Shown: positions 12,349 to 23,879 of the stretch, in pieces
Numbering within the stretch: position 1 is the stretch's first letter
Layout: each line of letters opens with the position of its first letter
Assembly (NCBI GenBank): GCA_029706075.1
Contig: JAINUG010000049.1
Location: 806,001 to 870,000 of the forward strand
Direction of reading: 5' to 3'
From: Aldrovandia affinis
Taxonomy: Eukaryota > Chordata > Actinopteri > Notacanthiformes > Halosauridae
DNA: 64,000 nt
The notes under the pieces: model-generated
Databases searched by the model: none
Seen by the model: the letters and a program-made list of their open reading frames with translations, nothing else
Told to the model about the DNA's origin: nothing
Position numbers and translations under genes: made by a program

Positions 12349-12839
12349 CAACTCCAAAATATTCACACCCTTGATAAAGATGGGCAAAAAAGCTGTATAA
12401 AATATACAATACAGGTAATGAGCTGTATTGTATGCTCAAAAAAGTGGCCAATTATATTATTTTATACTAATACAGTTGCTCAGAGAACAAGTAATAGAGG
12501 TAAGAAACCGAAGTTTTAACAGGTCATGTTTTTTTCCCCCCGAAAAAGAGATGTCACAGTTGCTGATGCTGATGTTTCATGAGGAACAGTGGCTGAAGTA
12601 ATGTTGGCAAGTCTGAGGGAAAGACAACTGAATCAGTTGACTGCAAATATTATTCTAGGGCGTGAGCAAGCAGTATCATCAAGAACAGTCCATCGAGAAC
12701 TTCACAGAGAGGGATACTCTGGTTGGGTTGCAGTGCATAAACCCCTTATTGCACCCAAAAATACACATTTGCGAGTAAAGTGGTGCAAAGAACACAGGTG
12801 ATGGTCTAGTGAGCAGTGGGGGGGAATCATTGACGAGTG

Positions 12840-12875
<36 letters not shown>

Positions 12876-15800
12876 CTTCTTTCAGGAAGCTGCAGGATCC
12901 TCGTGTGATGACCACTCTGTCCGTCCTGCTGGGCTTTGACCTGGCCGGGGCAGACGATGAGGAAGATGAGCCTCCCCCACCCCCAAAGCCCAAACCCCAG
13001 CCAACTGGTCCCAAAGAAGAGGACCTCCCAGAGAATAAGAGACAGGTGCGGGGGGTTTGGGTGCTCGCTGGACTAGTGCTGCAATGTTGCTCAGATTGCT
13101 TACTGACTTCTGATCCAGGATCAGTTGGAAACGAGAGCTGTGCGTGCCTGCGCTATTATTTGATTCTACGATCTGCTGTAGTGTGTACCGTGTGAACAGG
13201 ATCTGAACGTTGTTTCTTGTTGGTGCTACAGGATTGTGGGCGTGCATGTGCAACATTTCTGCATCACTGTCTTCCTCTCCCCAGGCCGTGAAGGAGAAGG
13301 AGCTGGGGAATGAGGCGTACAAAAAGAAGGACTTCGCTGTGGCGCTGAAACATTACGAGGCGGCGATGCAGCACGACCCCACCAACATGACCTACCTGTC
13401 TAACCAAGCAGGTACCCTTGCACCCCTGCACGCTTCGGCCTTGCTCACAATACCTTATCCCTGCCTGGGCCATTGGCGGCCTGTGATTCAGTGACGTTTT
13501 TGACAGACGTTTTTGTTTCTCCTGTCAGCTGTGTTTTTTGAGAAAGGGGAGTTTGAGAAGTGCAGAGAGCTGTGCAATAAAGCCATTGAGGTGGGCAGGG
13601 AGAACCGCGAGGACTACCAACAGGTAGCCAAGTGAGTCACCCTCTCCTTTATCACGCCTTCTGTCTCTCTCTCTCTCTCTCTCCGTCTCCATCCCTTTCC
13701 CTTGTCTTCTCTCGCCCTCTCTCTGTGGGCTGCTGCACTGCTGAAGGACTGTTTGTTGGGTATTATGTAAGGACTGTGCAATTATGAGTCACCTCTGACT
13801 ATCAAATATATATAATGGGGGGAAAAAAAGAAAAAACTGCCGGTCCACACATTTTTAGTTTCGGAGACCGACAAGAAAAAATGAACGAATCTCCAATATG
13901 ACGTCATATTTTATTTAAACATTTATACTGTACCACCTTTCCTCATTTGCTATCTTGCAATATTTTAAGGCCCCCAATGTAATTGATTGAATCATCTTCG
14001 GTTTAGTACAGACAGTAAAACGTGTTACATAATGCACCTTGTAAAGACGAGCCGTTTGAAATTGGAAACCTGTGAACCCTTGGAACGGGGGAGGAAAGTG
14101 AGACCATTGTTTTTCATATCACTTTCGCTACAAGTGTTCGCCTTGTGGAAACAGGTTTTTACAACATGGTTTGTACAGTTTGCAGAAATGCTGTAATTGA
14201 TTTCACACTCCGTGTCACTGCACATAGGTACGTAGTCTGATGTAAAATGTTTGCGCTTTACTGCTCTCGACCCTCTCCCCGGCCATCAGAGCGATCACTC
14301 TGCCCTGTAAAGCAATCTTGTGGCAGAGGAGTGCCATGTCGATTGTTCTTACAGGGGCCGCATCATATGTCCAACCAAAGCACTCACGGGTTTAATTATT
14401 ATTATTATTAGGGATGCTAATTTTAAAAAATTGATCGATCATTGCCCACATTACAAACAATTAATGGGCGTTTTTTTTTCCATCATTCAAAGCTTTATTC
14501 AAACTTTTGAGACGGGCCTATTTTAACATCATAGAACAATAAGAATTATGATGGAAATTAAACACCATTCAGTAGGCCTAACAACAAAAACAATATTCCT
14601 TTTGAAATGAAAAGGGCTGTCCAACAGCAGAGGTTTGGCAACTTACTTCTTAACTCGTCCGCTTACTGGTTTTTATTTAAGAATGTAAGCATATCCACGT
14701 GTTCAGGGGTGAGCCGTGTGCACAGCCTGTTTAGAGTAAGATCAGCCGCTGAGAACACCCGTTCCGACAGAACCGATGTCCTGGGGATTTTTATTATTTC
14801 ACCAAAAACTCAGAGAAATGCGGAAGTAACGTTAGGTGTGCTTAGCGAATTCAAGAGACTTATGAGCTGTTTAAAGGAGGCTCCTCCTGTGCTTGTTTTT
14901 CTTTTTCACTACTTCTTTATTTTTTTTGCTTTCTGTTTCTAGCCCCAGATTTTTCTGAAACAAACTCTCCCTGCTGCTCTCTCTTTCCCTCTTAGGGCTT
15001 ACGCCAGGATTGGGAACGCCTACTTCAAGGAGGAGAAGTACGTGGAGGCCGTTCAGGTCTTCAACAAGAGCCTGACAGAGCACCGCACCCCAGAAGTGCT
15101 TAAAAAATGCCAGCAGGTACAGCAGTGCACCCCACTCATCTCCCTCCCCTCACGCTCTGAGCCCCACTGTTGCTCCCCTCCCCTCCCCTCCTGTTTGTCC
15201 AATTTTATTATGTGTTTGGCCTCCTGGCCAGGCCGTAACAAATTTGTTCTCAATTAACTTGCTTGGTTAAAGATTGATTAAATAAATTAAAACTCTGAGC
15301 TCCGGCGTCCCTCCCCTTCCATCATACTCCTCCTCCCCTCCGTCTCTGCATGGTCCTCAGGCCGAGAAGATTGTCAAGGAGCAGGAGAAGCTGGCCTACA
15401 TCAACCCGGACGTGGCCCTGGAAGAGAAGACGAAGGGCAATGAAGCCTTCCAGAAGGGTGAGGAAGAGGAGTGTGCACAAGAGTCCGCCAAACACAACAT
15501 ACCCGAGGACTGCACCGCACACACACTCACAGCTCAATGTTTACACTTGGGGTGTGCCAGTCACTATGTGGGTAGAGGTATTCCCCACATGTATAGCTGC
15601 TTGTCCTAAACAAATAATGTGGCCATCTATCCATGCTCTGGGTGGGGGTGGGAGTAAAGGAAATCACTTCCATAAGTTTAGGAAGTTTTATATCGCAGAA
15701 ATTTGACCTGTTGCAGGATCAGTTTAAGAAGGTAAGAATACATAATGACGAGAACAGGCCATTCAGCCCATCTAGGCTCGTCATGTCCTAAACTAAAGAG

Positions 15801-18800
15801 TATCTAGTACTACATCTAGCCTCTACTACCCGACCTGGCAAGCTGTTCCAGGCATTGACAACTCTCTGTAAAGAAAAACATCCTAATATCTGCGCGGAAT
15901 TTGCCTTTTAAGTTTCATTCGAGACAAACCGCATCGACAAAAATGCATTTTTTATTTTGTGTTTTAGTGTGTATGACACATGCTGTGCAAAATGAAGAGG
16001 AAATGTGAATTGGCTGACCCAGGTTGTTTTGTAGATTGTGAGATGGTTAGAAAGCTAGTGGATATGGAATGCTTTCTTTAGCTGTAGCTCTCCCTGCACA
16101 GGTGGCATAGCAGTAGCCTGAGGCCCAATTGGTGATTCCAAACTGGGGAGAGAACAGGGAAAAATGTTTGTATATATATATATATATAATGTTAAATATA
16201 TTTGTGAGAAGAGAACTGTCAGAAGAGAACAACCCAGTGGTACTATGTTTTGTTCTATGTTTTGTTTTAACAACAAACGCTTGTCTCTACATGGCAGTCA
16301 GTATGGGGGGAAAAAAGTTAAATAGAACTTTGATCATTAAAGTGCCTCTCCCCCCCCCCCCCACCCCACCCCTCCAGGTGACTATCCTGTCGCAATGAAA
16401 CATTACAGTGAGGCCATCAAGAGAAATCCCACCAATGCCAAACTGTTCAGCAACAGGGCGGCCTGCTACACCAAGCTGGCCGAGTTTCTACTGGCTGTCA
16501 AGGTACGGTGGGCTTACGATGGCACGTCGTCATGTGACCCGGGCTCAGGTGATGTGATTGTCATGTGACCTGGGCTCGTGTGATGTCATGTGACCCGGAC
16601 TCATGTGATGTGATGTCATATGACCCGGGCTCACGTGATGTCATGTATCATGTGATCGTCATTTGTCCTGGACTCGTGATGTCCATATGTCCTGGGCCGT
16701 GTCCGAAACCGCTCACTCGTTCCCTATTCCCTATTCCCTATATAGTATATACTATATAGTGTACTATTTAGAGAACGAAAGTAGTGTTTTCGGAGACTAC
16801 AACTGAACGTCATTTGCGTCAAAAAAAAAAAAGTGCCGGATATTCAGGTGACGCAAGTGGATGTGCTCAGTATCATAAACAAACCGAGCACTCATGGCGG
16901 CAGGTTTAAATGTGCTAAAGTTTTGAGTTTCAAAGACGGGCAAAATTTTGTGTAAATGTAAATAAATGTAAGTAACGTCACTGTATTTCTTTCTGTCGCC
17001 ATTCTTTCCCTTCTCTCCTTCGGTATGACACGACCGCATTGCATTGTGGTAGACGGGATCAATTCTAGGGTAAAGTAGGGTACAGTCGATGTACACTACA
17101 AATCACGGTGAATTGTGGGTATTTTCTCGTTCCCTATTTAGTGTACGAAATTCACATTTTAGAATTCGTCGCACTCTACAAAATGGCGTCCACACAAAGT
17201 AGTGTACTAAATAGGGAATAGGGAGTGGTAGGGAACACGGCCCTGGACTCATGTGATGTCATGTGACCCCCATATGACCCAGGCTCATGTGATGTGATGT
17301 CATGTGACCCGGGTTCATGTGGTGTCATGTGATCGTAATTTGTCCTGGGCTCATGTGATGTCGTGTGTCACGTGACCTGGGCTCATGTGGTGTCACGTGA
17401 CCCGGGCTCATGTGGTGTCACGTGACCCGGGCTCATGTGGTGTCACGTGACCCGGGCTCATGTGGTGTCACGTGACCCGGGCTCATGTGGTGTCACGTGA
17501 CCCGGGCTCATGTGGTGTCACGTGACCCGGGCTCATGTGGTGTCACGTGACCCGGGCTCATGTGGTGTCACGTGACCCGGGCTCATGTGGTGTCACGTGA
17601 CCCGGCTCATGTGGTGTCACGTGACCGGGCTCATGTGGTGTCACGTGACCCGGGCTCATGTGGTGTCACGTGACCCGGGCTCATGTGGTGTCACGTGACC
17701 CGGGCTCGTGATTGTCATGTGACTGGGTCTCATGTGACGGCGTCTCATGTGACGGCATGCGTCATGTGATTGTCATGTGACCTGGGCTCATGTGACGTGT
17801 CATGTGATCGTTATGTGACATAATCACGGATGTCACTGGCTTTGCTGAGAAAGGGATATGGCCAAGTGTTTGGTCTGCCACAGCTGAGGCTCCGGCGGGA
17901 CACTGCTCTGATGTGCTTTCAGGGGCAAACAAACGCAGCTGAAACCGCTTAGCACATCCCAGGTCACACTCAAGGTCAAGATTTATAAGTAGCAGAGAAG
18001 AGCGGAAATATGATGACCAGCCTTAAAGTTAAGGAAGTTAATTTATATTCCATTTATTTAATGAATTGACATGATATTTAGCCATTTATTTCATTGTTCC
18101 TTTTATTCCAACATTTAAATGTATGTCTATCTGTTTACGTAACATTCACACAAAATATCCTCAACGACCAAGCAAGTCCAGTTTAGAACCACTCTTGTGT
18201 AGGGTACTTGTACATTTGACTATCAGCTCTGCTATAAAGACACTTGGACCTGCGAGTTCCAAGTTGAGCCCATGTGCCAGGGTTTCTCTGTTTTTTTTCT
18301 CCGGTTTCTCCGTGGAATATTCTCATTTGAATTCCACATACTGGTACTAGTTTGTTTTGTATAGTGTACCATTGAGGGTGTACTGTGTATTTAGGGTGCT
18401 TATCCACATCGGCTACATACTCACACCAGTGGACCCCAGACCGCGTTTGTAGATGAGACTTTTGTCCGTGTCCGTTTAAGCGAACCTAAACGTTGATCGA
18501 TAAGGTTTGTCCCGGGCAGTCCTGACATTTTTTCTCCCCTTTCTCTCACAGGACTGTGACGATTGCATTAGGCTTGACCCAAGCTTCGGTAAGTACCATC
18601 TGCCTCGTTTAATCCGGTTTCAAAATGTCTCCAATCGAATTCCATGGGAACCTCTGACCCCCTTTCCCCCCTGTGTTCTCCATTCTGTCGCTCTCTGTCG
18701 TATTCGTTCTGCCCCTCTGCAGTTAAGGGCTACACTCGCAAGGCCTCGGCCCTGGAAGCCATGAAGGATTTCACCAAAGCCATGGACATGTACCACAAGG

Positions 18801-19866
18801 CGCTTGAGCTTGACTCCAACTCCAAGGTACCCCAGATACTACAACGCAGCGTTTAAACTCTCTTCTTCCAGATAATTGGTCGTCGGCCTTCCCGTATTCT
18901 CTCCTCTAACTGAGCGTCAAAAACCGGGACTATCGGACGGTTGAACACGGTGCTCTGAAACCAATCGCTAGCTGAAAACTGAATCACCGTTACAATGTAC
19001 ATTTACCACACCAGTGTCACGTTTAGTGGACATGTACGGCAGCAGTTGAGCTTAAGCACCTCACTCGGAGATCCAGCTGCGCTCGGAGATCACAACTCGC
19101 AAATCCAGTTCCTTCAGCATTGCCCCACTCTGCCGCCCCCCCCACCAGTGACTTTCTCTTCAGTCTTCCTCTGTGGTGTGAGAGGATTAACGGAGCCTGT
19201 TGTTGTAGTCCTGTCACTGAGTCCTCCTCTCTCCCTGGGCCAGGAGGCCACAGAAGGCCTGCAGCGCTGCATGATGAGCCGAGCGGGGCAGAACGACAGC
19301 CCGGAGGACGTGAAGCGGCGGGCCATGTCCGACCCCGAGGTGCAGCAGATCATGAGCGACCCGGCCATGCGCATCATCCTGGAGCAGATGCAGAAGGACC
19401 CGCAGGCGCTCAGCGAGTAAGCCCCGCCTGAACGCCCGCCTACTGCGTCGCCTTCACGTTTAACAACATAAGAGCCCATCTAGGCTCATCATGTCCTGAT
19501 CTAAAGAGTATCTAGTACTGCATCTAGCCTGGACTTGAATAGCCCCAACTGACCTGGCAAGCTGTTCCAGACATTGACAGCTCTGTGTATAATTTTTTTT
19601 TTAACTGCCTAAGATCCGTGCAGAATTTGCCTGATTTCCACCCGTGGCCTCTTGTTCTGCTAACCAAACTTATCTTAGATCTTTGGTAGTTAATTTACAT
19701 CCACACATGCATTCAGTCCATTCTCCACTTTGACCTGCGTGTCCACACAGACATGCATGCTAATTTTGTTCCCTTTCTGTTTGTCCTCTCCAGTCACCTG
19801 AAGAACCCAGTCATCGCCCAGAAGATTCAGAAGCTCATTGACGTGGGGCTGATAGCCATCCGGTGA
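9554..19866 (+). CDS. stip1: Stress-induced phosphoprotein 1 (Hop/STI1 co-chaperone)
   Basis: Cytosolic TPR co-chaperone that bridges Hsp70 and Hsp90. Fourteen coding exons: 9554-9562, 10766-10975, 11108-11249, 11572-11713, 12886-13045, 13285-13411, 13529-13631, 14996-15116, 15361-15457, 16378-16502, 18552-18588, 18723-18826, 19244-19416, 19794-19866. All junctions are GT-AG and in phase, giving 540 residues (human 543). TPR1 has the full carboxylate clamp (K8, N12, N43, K73, R77). So do TPR2A (K226, N230, N261, K298, R302) and TPR2B (K361, N365, N396, K426, R430). DP1 follows TPR1 (about residues 122-190), then a short Pro-rich acidic linker. DP2 is at the C-terminus, ending IDVGLIAIR. The first exon encodes only three codons. 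The divergent neighbour is macrod1. The promoter carries heat-shock elements. No defects were seen, so the gene looks functional. Confidence 0.97.
9563..10765 (+). other. stip1 intron 1: promoter-proximal, GCTAGC/AACGTTAGC-rich
   Basis: Very frequent short words such as GCTAGC, GGCTAAC and TAACGTTAGC occur from 9740 to 10440. A G-rich run of five or more GGG blocks, (GGGGGT)n, lies at 10393-10418 and could form a G-quadruplex. No exon is present. The sequence becomes ordinary after 10450. Confidence 0.6.
11720..12295 (+). other. stip1 intron 4, proximal part
   Basis: Unique-looking intron sequence with no recognised element, ending in a (CA)n tract at 12296-12346 (about 25 units). Confidence 0.5.
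12350..12832 (+). mobile_element. Tc1-type transposon remnant with transposase N-terminus
   Basis: It opens with a terminal-repeat sequence (TTGATAAAGATG, then CAATACAGGTAATGAGCT) also found at both ends of the element at 58577-59343. The plus-strand frame 12589-12801 reads as a Tc1 transposase DNA-binding segment: [15 protein letters not shown], then RVKWCKEHR. The catalytic DDE part is missing and no right terminus is seen, because a (TA)n tract and stip1 exon 5 follow directly. It is a dead, truncated copy lodged in intron 4. Confidence 0.72.
12840..12872. repeat. (TA)n tract next to stip1 exon 5 acceptor
   Basis: About 16 TA units ending about 14 bases before exon 5. Only AATACTTCTTTCAG separates the repeat from the exon, so the repeat occupies the usual branch-point and polypyrimidine zone. 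Confidence 0.95.
13632..14590 (+). other. stip1 intron 7, proximal part
   Basis: Contains a (TC)n stretch near 13666-13682 and AT-rich sequence. It may be the non-coding flank of the hAT remnant that follows. No conserved exon. Confidence 0.45.
14600..14805 (-). pseudogene. hAT transposase C-terminal remnant
   Basis: The minus strand of stip1 intron 7 encodes the C-terminal dimerisation signature of hAT-superfamily transposases. It reads approximately [16 protein letters not shown], then [16 protein letters not shown], followed by stop codons. The SERVFS...LTPEHV...LNKN spacing is the family hallmark. The zinc-finger and catalytic parts are absent in readable form. I infer an old, inactive copy. 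Termini and target duplication were not located. Confidence 0.75.
15742..15935 (+). repeat. Interspersed repeat family R, copy 1
   Basis: This segment shares CCCATCTAGGCTCRTCATGT, AAAGAGTATCTAGTACT, CTGGCAAGCTGTTCCAG and GAATTTGCCT with 19459-19690, in the same orientation. It resembles fish non-coding repeats that begin with a 'GGCCATTCAGCCC' phrase. Class not assigned. Confidence 0.75.
16520..17820. repeat. Minisatellite of GTCACGTGAC units, split by a MITE
   Basis: Tandem array in stip1 intron 10. In its regular core (17367-17715) the unit is 25 bases (twice 24): GTGTCACGTGACCCGGG followed by CTCATGTG. Counting by eye gives 14 copies of the perfect palindrome GTCACGTGAC. They start at 17367, 17392, 17417, 17442, 17467, 17492, 17517, 17542, 17567, 17592, 17616, 17640, 17665 and 17690. 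Flanking units on both sides are degenerate (GTCATGTGACCC). The array is interrupted at 16694-17243 by a transposon. It is not CRISPR: there are no unique spacers. Confidence 0.95.
16694..17243. mobile_element. Non-autonomous DNA transposon (MITE) inside the minisatellite
   Basis: Terminal inverted repeats: the left end is GGGCCGTGTCCGAAACC and the right end, reversed, is GGGCCGTGTTCCCTACC. Both continue into CCCTATTCCCTAT and TAGTGTACTA-like blocks. About 550 bases with no transposase. The target duplication is ambiguous (CTG or CTGG on both sides), so I do not assign a superfamily. Confidence 0.75.
17820..18551 (+). other. stip1 intron 10, distal part
   Basis: No repeat family or exon recognised between the minisatellite and the exon 11 acceptor at 18551. 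Confidence 0.5.
19459..19690 (+). repeat. Interspersed repeat family R, copy 2
   Basis: Second copy of the family described at 15742-15935, in stip1 intron 13. It keeps the same block order and extends further with GTGGCCTCTTGTTCTGCTAA. Confidence 0.75.
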
Positions 19867-22121
19867 TCAGAGCAAGGCCACGGCCAAGGGAAAGGGCACA
19901 GACGGGAGCAAGACAACCATTCCCCCTCCTCCCTGTCACACACACACACACACACACACATCCCGACCATCAACACCAGATTATACTCATCTCACACACG
20001 CGCCAAAACCTCAGTTATAAGAGACCAGCTGCCGGGTGCAGAAGACTCGTAGACATCCACCCCCCTAAAATGGTTTCTCAAAATGCATGCCTTATGTCTT
20101 TGACCAGGGGCTCATTTGTTCTGGCAGTCTGGGGCAAATCTTTAAGCGGAACATTTCAGTTTGTTAAATACGTGATCCGCTGAGATTATTTTTGGATAAA
20201 AGTCCTGAGACATAAATGGAGTTCTGCAACGGCACTGTATTTACCTTGCTGGAATGATTTGTATTGCCAATTTAAAGCGAATGTTGTCCTTTTTGTATGA
20301 GCTCTGCCAGTCCTAGACTTCTATCTATCTGGTCATTCTGAAATGACCCGGAGTGGTGTCTTGAGTTAGATTCGCGTGTCTCAGTCAGCTGACTGGACCA
20401 TTGATTGAGCTTGTTAATAACCTGAAATGGTGGGGAGCGGGGGGACAAAACCAATCAACACAGTATTTGTACATCCTGTGAGTAGTACATGCGAGTTTAA
20501 TCGGGTAACGAAAACCGTGTGAAGTGAAACCGTAGGTGTTTTGAGACCCCTCCACAACTGAGCCCCCAGTCTGACGCAGGTGGCATGCTTCTACATGATG
20601 TCAAGATTGTCCCTGACAGTCAGCTTCTGAAATCTGAGCACTTAAAATGCTGCAGGCCTCTTTCGTCTGAATGTATTTATTAGTCTGTAGCAGTACATAT
20701 ATATATATATATATATATGAGTGTATAATTTTGTACCAATTACTCCAAGGCGGGGAACTACAGGTCGATGTGGGTGTAGCAGTTTAAAGTGGCCCGTTTA
20801 ACACCGTCGAAGTGCCGACAACCAAGTGCATCGTCGTCGAGATACAGCCGCTTTGTGGTTTTTTAACTCCTTAACGCCATGTTTTCGATCATAGTTTCCA
20901 ATGAAGCGGTTCCTTTGCAGCTGGGCAGTGAAACTGTTGTTTGAGGGTTACTGTGAAAGGGGTTGGATGTGGGGTTTTCAATAAAATAAAAAAAGGCATT
21001 TGTTTTCATATTTGTATATTTTTTTCATAATCACTTCAGGCCTTTTATTTTTATTTTTTAAGCAAATTTATTTTCGTTTGAAATGAAAAACAAAAGCATG
21101 AAATGTTATGATGTACACATGTTCTTTTTCGCTTGCCCATCTTTCCCTGTTTTGAGCGTACTCGGATTATGGAAGTGTGGTTATTTGCGCTGAAGCCACT
21201 GTAATTGCATCCAAGTCAAAGTCCAAAGAAACCCATAGGTAGGTCCCGCCGTGTCGCATCAGTTCTGACCGCTTTGCTCAAAACATATTTGGCCTTTATC
21301 TGGAGCAGTGATCTTCATCCTCGTGTGTAGTGGCGTAAACGTTCAGCATGCCAGGTTTGCCTTCTCTGGAGTTTGCTGACGAAGGATGACCTGGGGAAGA
21401 AAAACGGATTGTCTGAAGAGCCAAGACAAGAGGGAGGCCCGCTCTAATTTAATTTATTTTTGTTACGATCTGGGTGAGGCGGAGTATCTCCCACTCTGCT
21501 CGCCGCTGCTGCTCTGTTTGACGGCCATAGGAAACTTGGAATTTCCAGCAACGCTATCGATTGTTTACAACCTTACACATTTAGAAACATGCATAACAGT
21601 TGGTGCAGTAATACGTGTGCCCTGGAAATGTTAGAATCTTCTTGCTTACAGAATTAGCATGCGGTGTGCTGCATCTTGGTAGAGCACATATCATGAGATA
21701 GAAATGGTGCCCTGAAGTTGAAGGCTACAGGGGTGGGGGAGTGACAGCCACCTCGTCAAATGGCGTCAGTGGTTTCGCGGTTGTGCTCTGTGTTGAGATT
21801 TGCGTCGGGCCTTTGTACCGTGGTTCTAACAACCTGCAAGTTTCCTAGTCGGCCATGTGGAGTTGTACAGGCCTGCTTGCTGGGACCTGTTATGTTCCAT
21901 TGGCTTGTATTGATCTTGTGTCATCAAATTGGACTTTTGAGTTCTGAAGGTGAGATGCGTCTTGGTGCCGAGTGAACGAGAGCTGTAACATCTTCATCTC
22001 CCCTGCCTCTTGACCAATTGTGAAGAAAGTATATAATATTCTTTTGATGGTTTATCGTGTTCTTATATGGCTTAAGTGTGTGGCTGTTATTCCGTTGGCA
22101 ATAAATGAAATTTCAAAAGTC
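19867..22121 (+). other. stip1 3' untranslated region with two poly(A) signals
   Basis: After the TGA at 19864-19866 the sequence has AATAAA at 20980-20985 and again at 22100-22105. The second is followed by a GT-rich stretch (GTCATGTGTTGTGTCTTCC) typical of a downstream element. Both may be used, giving short and long 3' ends. A short (TA)n lies at 20697-20718. Open frames here have no coding support. Confidence 0.65.
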
Positions 22122-22249
22122 ATGTGTTGTGTCTTCCAGTAATCTCCTCAGCATGTGGCCTACAATGATCCCATTCATATAGAATTTGAATGTGTTCAAA
22201 TTCTTAGAGAATCCAGAAGTATTCAGACAGTGTATACAACCATAATATA

Positions 22250-22756
22250 CAGTGGGGTCTAAAAGTACCAAGATCTGTTTTGTTTTCATCATTCATGGAA
22301 AACAAACAAAAAATACTCGTTATTCAAGAATGTCATAAAACACTGATACAAATAAAAAAATGTTTGAGAAAGGATGGTATGAAATTGAAATATCTAAATA
22401 TTTTGTTTGCACACCATTGCCTTTCATTTCCTCAAAATGTGACACCTTATTTTTCATTTAGATTTTAATGCATGGACACTCCTAATACACAGTGTGAGTT
22501 GTTTTGGTCTTGTTAACAATTAACACTGGATATTTATGTAATTAATATGGTCCTTTATGTGTTCTCGTTGCTACTGCAGATGCTTACATCTTGAAAAAGG
22601 ACACTTCCTTTGCAAGAGTTTTTGCGTTTGTAATTGTCAGCAGAGCTTAGTGAAGTAGAGGTCAAATTGTTCTGAGTAAAAATGTTGTGTTAGTTTTTGA
22701 TGAATGATGAAAACAAACAGATCTTGGTAGTGGACTCAGACTTTTGGACCCCACTG
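22250..22756. mobile_element. Tc1-type MITE with inverted repeats
   Basis: The left end CAGTGGGGTCTAAAAGT and right end (reversed) CAGTGGGGTCCAAAAGT are bounded by TA on each side. Both then share ACCAAGATCTGTTT and GTTTTCATCATTCAT. About 507 bases with no coding capacity. The TA target and CAGTG terminus point to Tc1/mariner. Confidence 0.85.
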
Positions 22757-22759
22757 TAT

Positions 22760-23435
22760 ACATGAGCTTGTCTTGTGTAGCAAGACAAGTGCAGATGATC
22801 AGTATGAGACTACCTGTGATTGCATTTTTGTTCCATTATGGGGCAGTGATGTTACATTTGTATTTGGCTTTGTAGCACTGCTCTCAGAGATACCAGGTTG
22901 TTCGAAACTTCCATATTTATGAGGGTAAATTTATTTGACGGTTCAAAACTAAAATCAAGACTGTGGATTTTAAGAACATTATTCATGAGTTGTTTTCAAC
23001 GTAGGGTTGGCCAATGAGTCGCTGATGTGTGTTTGAATGGAGGCATAGCGATTTGTGAATGGTTGCTGCCTATATAATGAAGATCAATGCACTTTAATCT
23101 GTCCAAAATTCTCAACTTCAAATGATCATGATGCAGTGTCCAAAATTCTCCACTAAAATTGAATGAATATTGATTGCTCACCCTACATTTTTTACCTTTT
23201 GTCAGGTTTAAGCATTCTGAAAGCAAATAAATGCACAATTACAGAATAAATAACCATCCTGAAAAAACCTTGTGAGGTAAAATAAAGAAAAAGAGAGTTT
23301 ATTCAACTACTACTGCTATGGCGCTTATTATTTGAATGGTCAGAATTGCAGCTAGTTGATAACAAGCAAGTTTGTGGATGATTGTGAACTGGCTTAGATA
23401 TGATTTTATTTTTAAGTGAGTTTAATTTTTTCTAC
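22760..23435. other. Intergenic, nothing recognised
   Basis: AT-rich sequence between two transposon blocks. No exon, RNA gene or repeat family member seen. Confidence 0.5.
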
Positions 23436-23439
23436 TTTG

Positions 23440-23705
23440 TTTCAGATTTTCTCCCATTTTTCTCCCAATTTGGTAGCCAATTACACCCGCTATTTTCTGG
23501 TCAATCCCTCCCTCATAGTTTGCTGCCGTAGCCCTGTGACTGACGGCGACGAAGGTGAAGTATCGTCTCTTCCAAGACACCACTCGCCAAGCCGACAACC
23601 ATAACTCCGGCACCCCAGAGCCACTCCTGTGCGCAGTGAACGTCTTGTCGGCTTCCCTCCCTCCTCCCTGGGGCGGGCAGCCAATTGCCACTCCCGGCCA
23701 GAGCT
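23440..23705 (-). mobile_element. tRNA-derived SINE, copy 2 (5' truncated)
   Basis: Reverse copy of the family. The tail complement is TTTTCTCCCAATTTGGTAGC, followed by the conserved body ending GGGCAGCCAATTGCCACTCC. The tRNA-like head is missing. Confidence 0.85.
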
Positions 23706-23879
23706 GCCTCTTTGTAATTAAAATGAATAAAGATAAATTATTGAAACAAAGATTTTGTATTTCAATTATATGTAAACTTGGATTACAGTTCTTTGTTCTT
23801 CTACAAAGAAGATGATGATAAATTGATAATGGGACAAATTCATTAAGTAATTCTAGGGTAGTACATATTTATACAATCT

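Noticed and set aside
16520..17820. CRISPR-like array
   Set aside because: Units are contiguous 24-25-base repeats with no unique spacers, in a eukaryotic intron.
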